Origin: Natrinema versiforme
Lineage (GTDB): Archaea > Halobacteriota > Halobacteria > Halobacteriales > Natrialbaceae
DNA length: 64,000 nt
NCBI RefSeq assembly: GCF_005576615.1
Contig: NZ_CP040330.1
Location: forward strand, 3,683,117-3,747,116
Direction: 5' to 3'
Shown: in pieces, positions 60,635-64,000 of the stretch
Position numbering within the stretch: position 1 is the first letter of the stretch
Layout of the letters: every line of letters begins with the position of its first letter
Made by a program: the position numbers and the translations under genes
The notes under the pieces: generated by a model
What the model was told of the DNA's origin: nothing
Seen by the model: only the letters and a program-made list of their open reading frames with translations
Database searches by the model: none

Positions 60635-61420
60635 TTACTCGTCCGCGAGGGAGTCGAACGTCTTCTCGGCCCACCGAATCGCGTACTCGGGGCCGTGGTC
60701 GAGATAGGCCTCGGTGTCCAGTGCGGCGAAGGGGGCCGGTAGTTCGATCGCGTGTTTGATCGCGGCACACGCGAGTTCCGTCGCGTCCGCGAACTCGGTG
60801 TCGCCGCGCGCGACCGCACGCGGAAGCCCCGAGACGCGGTCCTCGAGTCGGGTCCCCGCGTCCTGCCACGCGTCGGCGAGTTCGGGATGGTCGTCGTGCC
60901 ACTCCGCGAAGACCTCGCGGGTCTGGAGCCCGACCCAGCCGTCGTACAGCGCCGCGGCGACCTGATAGGTGCCGTTGGGATCGAGCTCGACCGCCCGGTC
61001 GAAGTCGCGGTACGATTCCTCGAAGAAGCCGACGAAGTGTTCGGGAAGATCGAGATCGACCTGGACGAGCGCCTCGGCGATCAGAAAGTCAACGAACGCG
61101 TCGGGAGAGCCCTCGACGCGCGGTTTGACCAGCACGACCGGCGGTTGGGTCTGTCGGGTCCAGACGACGCTGCCGTCGCCCGGCATCCCGATCGTGAGAT
61201 CCGACCCGGCGTAGCGGGCGAGCAACGCCGGGGCGTCGTCGGGCAACCACTCGGCGGGATAGCTCGCGGGCTCGAGTGCGTCGACGAGAAGCCCGAGATC
61301 CTCGGCGAGCGCCGGGTTCAGCGTCTCGAAGTCGCGCTCGCAGTCGAGGACCTGTACGTCGGGGACGCGGGCCTCCCGGACAGCCTCGACCCGGTCCGAG
61401 AGCGCTCGAGCCTCGAACAT
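60635..61420 (-). CDS. Haloarchaeal conserved protein (DUF7089-like)
   Basis: 261-residue soluble protein; no signal peptide or membrane segment. The ordered parts are FEARALSDRVEAVREARVPD, then LLVDALEPASYPAEWLPDDA, FVDFLIAEALVQVDLDLPEH, and TYQVAAALYDGWVGLQTREV. I assign it to a haloarchaeal protein family of unknown function (DUF7089). It has mainly helical segments in the second half and could bind a ligand or partner. The ATG at 61420 overlaps the stop of the upstream 29-codon gene (TGATG). Confidence 0.75.
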   Translation of the reverse strand: MFEARALSDRVEAVREARVPDVQVLDCERDFETLNPALAEDLGLLVDALEPASYPAEWLPDDAPALLARYAGSDLTIGMPGDGSVVWTRQTQPPVVLVKPRVEGSPDAFVDFLIAEALVQVDLDLPEHFVGFFEESYRDFDRAVELDPNGTYQVAAALYDGWVGLQTREVFAEWHDDHPELADAWQDAGTRLEDRVSGLPRAVARGDTEFADATELACAAIKHAIELPAPFAALDTEAYLDHGPEYAIRWAEKTFDSLADE

Positions 61421-61509
61421 CAGGCGAACGCGTTCTGGAAGACGAGCAGAATCGACAGCAGCGCCGATGCGGCGACCGTGGTGAGAACGACCTTGGTTGC
61501 GGTGCTCAT
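61420..61509 (-). CDS. 29-aa single-helix microprotein
   Basis: Reads as STATKVVLTTVAASALLSIL followed by LVFQNAFA. It forms a single hydrophobic helix (about residues 6-26) after a short polar start. The stop TGA overlaps the ATG of the downstream 261-residue gene by one base (TGATG), as in translationally coupled haloarchaeal genes, and a GTGCTCATG-type region precedes the start. It may be a membrane microprotein or a short coupling peptide. Coding is supported by start/stop coupling and composition. Confidence 0.65.
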   Translation of the reverse strand: MSTATKVVLTTVAASALLSILLVFQNAFA

Positions 61510-61818
61510 GTGCGTGGGGTCGTCTCCGCGTCGCTTAAATCCATCTGTCTCCGCTCAGTGTGCCGCCTCTCCGTGCGCCACGAGAGCGCTCTCCTCGGTT
61601 TCGCTCGAGCGCTCGAGCGAGTCGGACGCAGGGGAGTCGGCGATGTGAACTGGCCGTCATTTCGTGTGGAGCGAACCGTTTGCGGAGACGGATTGTCCCG
61701 ATCGATCAACGGAGAAGCGCAGTCGAAACGCTCCGGTGTTCTCACGAGCCGTCCGGAGACACGACGGCGTCCGCGGCGAAGTTGATGCGGGCAGCGAGCG
61801 GAGCGTGAACCGGGCCGC
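61510..61818. other. Intergenic region, no gene or hairpin seen
   Basis: 308 bases between the microprotein start and the oapC stop, both genes on the minus strand. No stable hairpin, repeat or supported ORF was noted by eye. The promoter of the microprotein operon probably lies in the left part. Confidence 0.45.
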
Positions 61819-62844
61819 TCAGTCCTCGCCGTCGTCGCCGGCGTGCCACGAATCCGGCACGTCGATCACGTACCGCCCGTCTTCCTGCAAGGAGATGATG
61901 TACTCGTCGCGGTTGTAGAGTTCCATCAGGTTGAGTTCGTACTGTCCCGGGCGAACGATCTTGATGCTCTCGAACTGCTCGTTGAGCTCCGCCCGGAGTT
62001 CTTCGATCGACGGGCGCTGGCCGCTCGGTTCGCTGACGACGCGCCCGTGCTCCGGGGGCTGGTCGTCGTCGGCCCCAGTTCCGGTCGCGGCTTCGGTCTC
62101 GGGTCCGGTTTCGGTGTGCGTATCGGCGATACGTCCGGCGTCGGGATCGCGTTCGGACCCGTCTCGGCCGGACGTCTCGGAATCACGACCGGGCGTCTCG
62201 GAATGTGACGGAAGATCGTCCGAGGGAACGACTGCGCTCCGGGCGTCGGCCTGTGCCGAATTCTCGTCGTCCGCCATCGTAGCCGTCGGCCCGCTCGAGG
62301 GTTGGTCCGGCCAGTCGCCGTCGGACCGCGTTCGATCGGCCGACCCCGCCTCGGTCGCCGCGTCAGCGGCCGTCTCGTCCGGCGACCCGGATCGATCCTC
62401 GGGGCGTCGAGCCGTCTCCGGCCACTCGTCGAACTCGCCGTCCGGCGACGTGTCCGACTCCGGAGCGGCGGCGTCCTCGCTCGCAGGCCACGACTGATTC
62501 GCTGCGGCTGCCGACGTCGCGGTCGAGTCGTCCGAACGCGATCGCTCGGCGGCGTCGGTCGTCGGCTCGTCGCCGGAACCGGTCGACATCCAGTCGCGAA
62601 CCGTCTCCGCGGCTCGAGTCGCGACGCCGTCCGACTCGCCGGCCGAGGATTGTGCCGAAGTACTCGCGGTGTCGACCGATCCCGAGTCGTCGGTGTCCGT
62701 CTCGGTTCCGGCGGACGATTCGGCTGCGGCCGTCGCGGTCGGCGCGAACTGGAACTTGTTCCCGCCGCAGTCGGGACAGCCCGACAGCATCTCCTTGGAG
62801 CCGTCGGCGAACGTCCGGCCGCAGTTCGTACACTGATGCGGCAT
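61819..62844 (-). CDS. oapC: OapC/ArvC family zinc-ribbon protein
   Basis: 341-residue protein. It begins PHQCTNCGRTFADGSKEMLS with two CxxC pairs (CTNC and CPDC) forming the zinc ribbon, then a ~200-residue acidic Ser/Asp/Thr-rich disordered region, and ends in the conserved domain SIEELRAELNEQFESIKIVR, PGQYELNLMELYNRDEYIIS and a few following residues. This architecture matches OapC (origin-associated protein), recently named ArvC, with OapA/ArvA a small GTPase required for archaeal vesicle formation in Haloferax. It overlaps oapB by one base. Function at origin is not proven. Confidence 0.88.
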   Translation of the reverse strand: MPHQCTNCGRTFADGSKEMLSGCPDCGGNKFQFAPTATAAAESSAGTETDTDDSGSVDTASTSAQSSAGESDGVATRAAETVRDWMSTGSGDEPTTDAAERSRSDDSTATSAAAANQSWPASEDAAAPESDTSPDGEFDEWPETARRPEDRSGSPDETAADAATEAGSADRTRSDGDWPDQPSSGPTATMADDENSAQADARSAVVPSDDLPSHSETPGRDSETSGRDGSERDPDAGRIADTHTETGPETEAATGTGADDDQPPEHGRVVSEPSGQRPSIEELRAELNEQFESIKIVRPGQYELNLMELYNRDEYIISLQEDGRYVIDVPDSWHAGDDGED

Positions 62845-63254
62845 TAGTTACGGGACACGAGCGCGCTGATGAGCGTTTCGTCCTTGTGGAGCGTCTCGAT
62901 CTGATTCGCCGGGCCGATCACCGTCAGCTTCGCTTCCGTCTCGTCACCCCCCATGATGCGGCCGAGCAGCGACGAGTCGCGGGTCTCGGATTTGGGGTAC
63001 GTCTCGATCTCGATCCCGTTGAACTCGTCGGGGCTGATCTCGGCCATCGTGACCTCGATGAGCCGACTCTCCTCGTCGGGAGTGAGCCCTTCCTCGAGGA
63101 TGACGATGTTGCCGTCGTGGACGCCGTCCAAGATCATCCTGATCTTCTCCATCGTCGCCATCCCGTCCATGCGCTCGCCGCTGATCAGGTCGATCTGCAC
63201 GCCGTCGGGTGCGTCCGAATCATCCGCATTGGTAGCTTTTGGCATCGTAATCAC
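62844..63254 (-). CDS. oapB: OapB/ArvB (DUF2073) protein
   Basis: 136-residue protein, DUF2073/OapB family. Recognised by QIDLISGERMDGMATMEKIR, MILDGVHDGNIVILEEGLTP, and EVTMAEISPDEFNGIEIETY, with the closing LLGRIMGGDETEAKLTVIGP and KDETLISALVS. OapB was characterised structurally as an RNA-binding archaeal protein; ArvB refers to vesicle production genetics. Start is ATG 63254 or 63245 (second M). Overlaps oapA by four bases and oapC by one, so the three genes form a coupled operon. Confidence 0.9.
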   Translation of the reverse strand: MITMPKATNADDSDAPDGVQIDLISGERMDGMATMEKIRMILDGVHDGNIVILEEGLTPDEESRLIEVTMAEISPDEFNGIEIETYPKSETRDSSLLGRIMGGDETEAKLTVIGPANQIETLHKDETLISALVSRN

Positions 63255-63889
63255 CCGAAGTACTCCGCGATATTGTCGTACACTTCGTCCATGTTCTCGC
63301 CTTCCTTCGCGGACAGCGGCACCGTCTTGTGCTGCGGGAAGGCGTCCTCGATCCGCTTGACGCTCGATTCGTCGAGGTCGATCTTGTTCGCGAAGATGAG
63401 GACGGGGAGATCGCGGGACTCGATGATGCCGATTAGCATCGTATTGACCTGTGTGATCGGGTCCTCCGCGCTGTCTAGCACGTAGATGACGCCGTCGACG
63501 TCCTCCCGCAGCCAGTGCATCGCTTCGGCAACACCTTCGGTCGCTTCGCGGGAGCGTCGAATGGCGTCGTCTTTCTCCATCTCATCGGTGAACTCTTCGT
63601 AGTCGACCTTCGTCGTCACACCCGGTGTGTCGACGATGTCGATGGTCACCGTCTTCCCGTTCCGTTCGATCTCGACGTTTTCTTTTCTGCGTGCGCGACG
63701 CGTCTCGTGAGGGACGTGGCTCTCCGCGCCGACCGCGTCACCAGTCCAGTCACGCGCGATCCGGTTCGCGAGCGTCGTCTTGCCGGCGTTCGGCGGACCG
63801 TAGATACCGATTCGTTTGGGCTCCTGTTCCGAAAACAGGCGATCCGTAGCCCGAGAGATACTATCTTTGAGTTCTGTGAACAGTCCCAT
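63251..63889 (-). CDS. oapA: OapA/ArvA Era-like small GTPase
   Basis: 212-residue GTPase from ATG 63889. G1 GIYGPPNAGKTTLANR (P-loop GxPNAGKTT), G3 VDTPGVTTKVDYEEFTDEM (DTPG), G4 VLIFANKIDLDESS (NKID) and a G5-like PLSAKEGENMDEVY. Its family is the Era-like archaeal GTPase OapA/ArvA; with OapB and OapC it forms a conserved gene group next to replication origins and drives extracellular vesicle formation in Haloferax (ArvA). The N-terminal TELKDSISRATDRLFSEQEP is amphipathic and may bind membrane. First gene of the operon. Confidence 0.92.
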   Translation of the reverse strand: MGLFTELKDSISRATDRLFSEQEPKRIGIYGPPNAGKTTLANRIARDWTGDAVGAESHVPHETRRARRKENVEIERNGKTVTIDIVDTPGVTTKVDYEEFTDEMEKDDAIRRSREATEGVAEAMHWLREDVDGVIYVLDSAEDPITQVNTMLIGIIESRDLPVLIFANKIDLDESSVKRIEDAFPQHKTVPLSAKEGENMDEVYDNIAEYFG

Positions 63890-64000
63890 CGTGGGGGCCT
63901 CCAGCACCGCGGGGTGCAGTTGCGCGTACTACAAACTGGACTCACTTAAGCCTACGTCAGACATGTAGACAATTCGATGTGAAAGAGTTGTTAGTAGCCG
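63890..64000. other. Start of possible origin-adjacent intergenic region
   Basis: 111 bases to the window edge, upstream of oapA. It contains GGACTCACTTAAGCC and ACATGTAGACAATTC but no perfect origin recognition box seen here. oapA usually lies beside an orc1/cdc6 gene and oriC, so the origin may be just beyond this edge. Confidence 0.4.

Noticed and set aside
1..64000. CRISPR arrays, rRNA genes, intact insertion sequences or provirus modules
   Set aside because: No regularly spaced direct repeats, rRNA sequence, transposase with terminal repeats, or phage structural genes were seen.

Overview
This is a chromosomal segment of an extremely halophilic archaeon (class Halobacteria). The evidence is high GC, very acidic proteins, Asp/Glu-rich linkers, Tat-type lipoprotein signals, leaderless TATA-start spacing, and archaeal or haloarchaeal markers (PolD large subunit, Hef, Hel308, Cgi121, PurO, a bacterio-opsin-activator-type HTH protein, OapABC). 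The hexamer CTCGAG is strikingly common, as in Natrialba/Natrinema-type genomes; that family-level placement is inference. Most of the window is ordinary core chromosome, not a plasmid or provirus.

Layout. 1-2642: PolD large subunit (runs off the left edge) behind a PPC-domain protein. 3013-9248: five-gene peptide/opine-type ABC importer. 9442-10680: small haloarchaeal proteins. 10813-13438: four-CBS protein overlapping glycyl-tRNA synthetase, followed by a hairpin-rich intergenic island. 13786-18553: polyprenol-kinase-like protein, MFS transporter, a TspO remnant and Hef. 18637-23558: PAP2 phosphatase, zinc-ribbon autoantigen-family protein, HTH regulator, LOG-like protein, malate dehydrogenase, ferredoxin. 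23673-25440: a methyltransferase interrupted in frame by a hairpin element, then decayed phosphate-transporter and universal-stress-protein genes. 25693-30015: Hel308, Cgi121, an old-yellow-enzyme-type oxidoreductase. 30019-31853: rhodanese lipoprotein, tRNA-Gln, frameshifted tandem HNH gene. 31969-38702: purine, cysteine and sugar metabolism with small proteins. 38822-43622: LarB, a one-histone-fold protein, two tandem paralogous membrane proteins, RpiA, an ABC exporter. 43917-52331: MacB-type ABC pair, AI-2E transporter, thiamine importer ThiBPQ. 52403-61509: SLC13 permease, Rad3/XPD-like helicase, methyltransferase and haloarchaeal conserved unknowns. 61819-63889: oapC-oapB-oapA, a set usually next to a replication origin, so oriC may lie just past the right edge.

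The most unusual signals are structural. A 147-bp hairpin cluster sits in frame inside a methyltransferase, flanked by a 6-bp direct repeat. A multi-branched set of nested inverted repeats lies downstream of glyS. Also notable are a DtxR-like 16-bp palindrome, a Cys-codon-containing leader ORF before cysE, and several decaying genes (TspO, PiT, Usp, tandem HNH). I saw no CRISPR array, rRNA, intact insertion sequence or obvious defence island.
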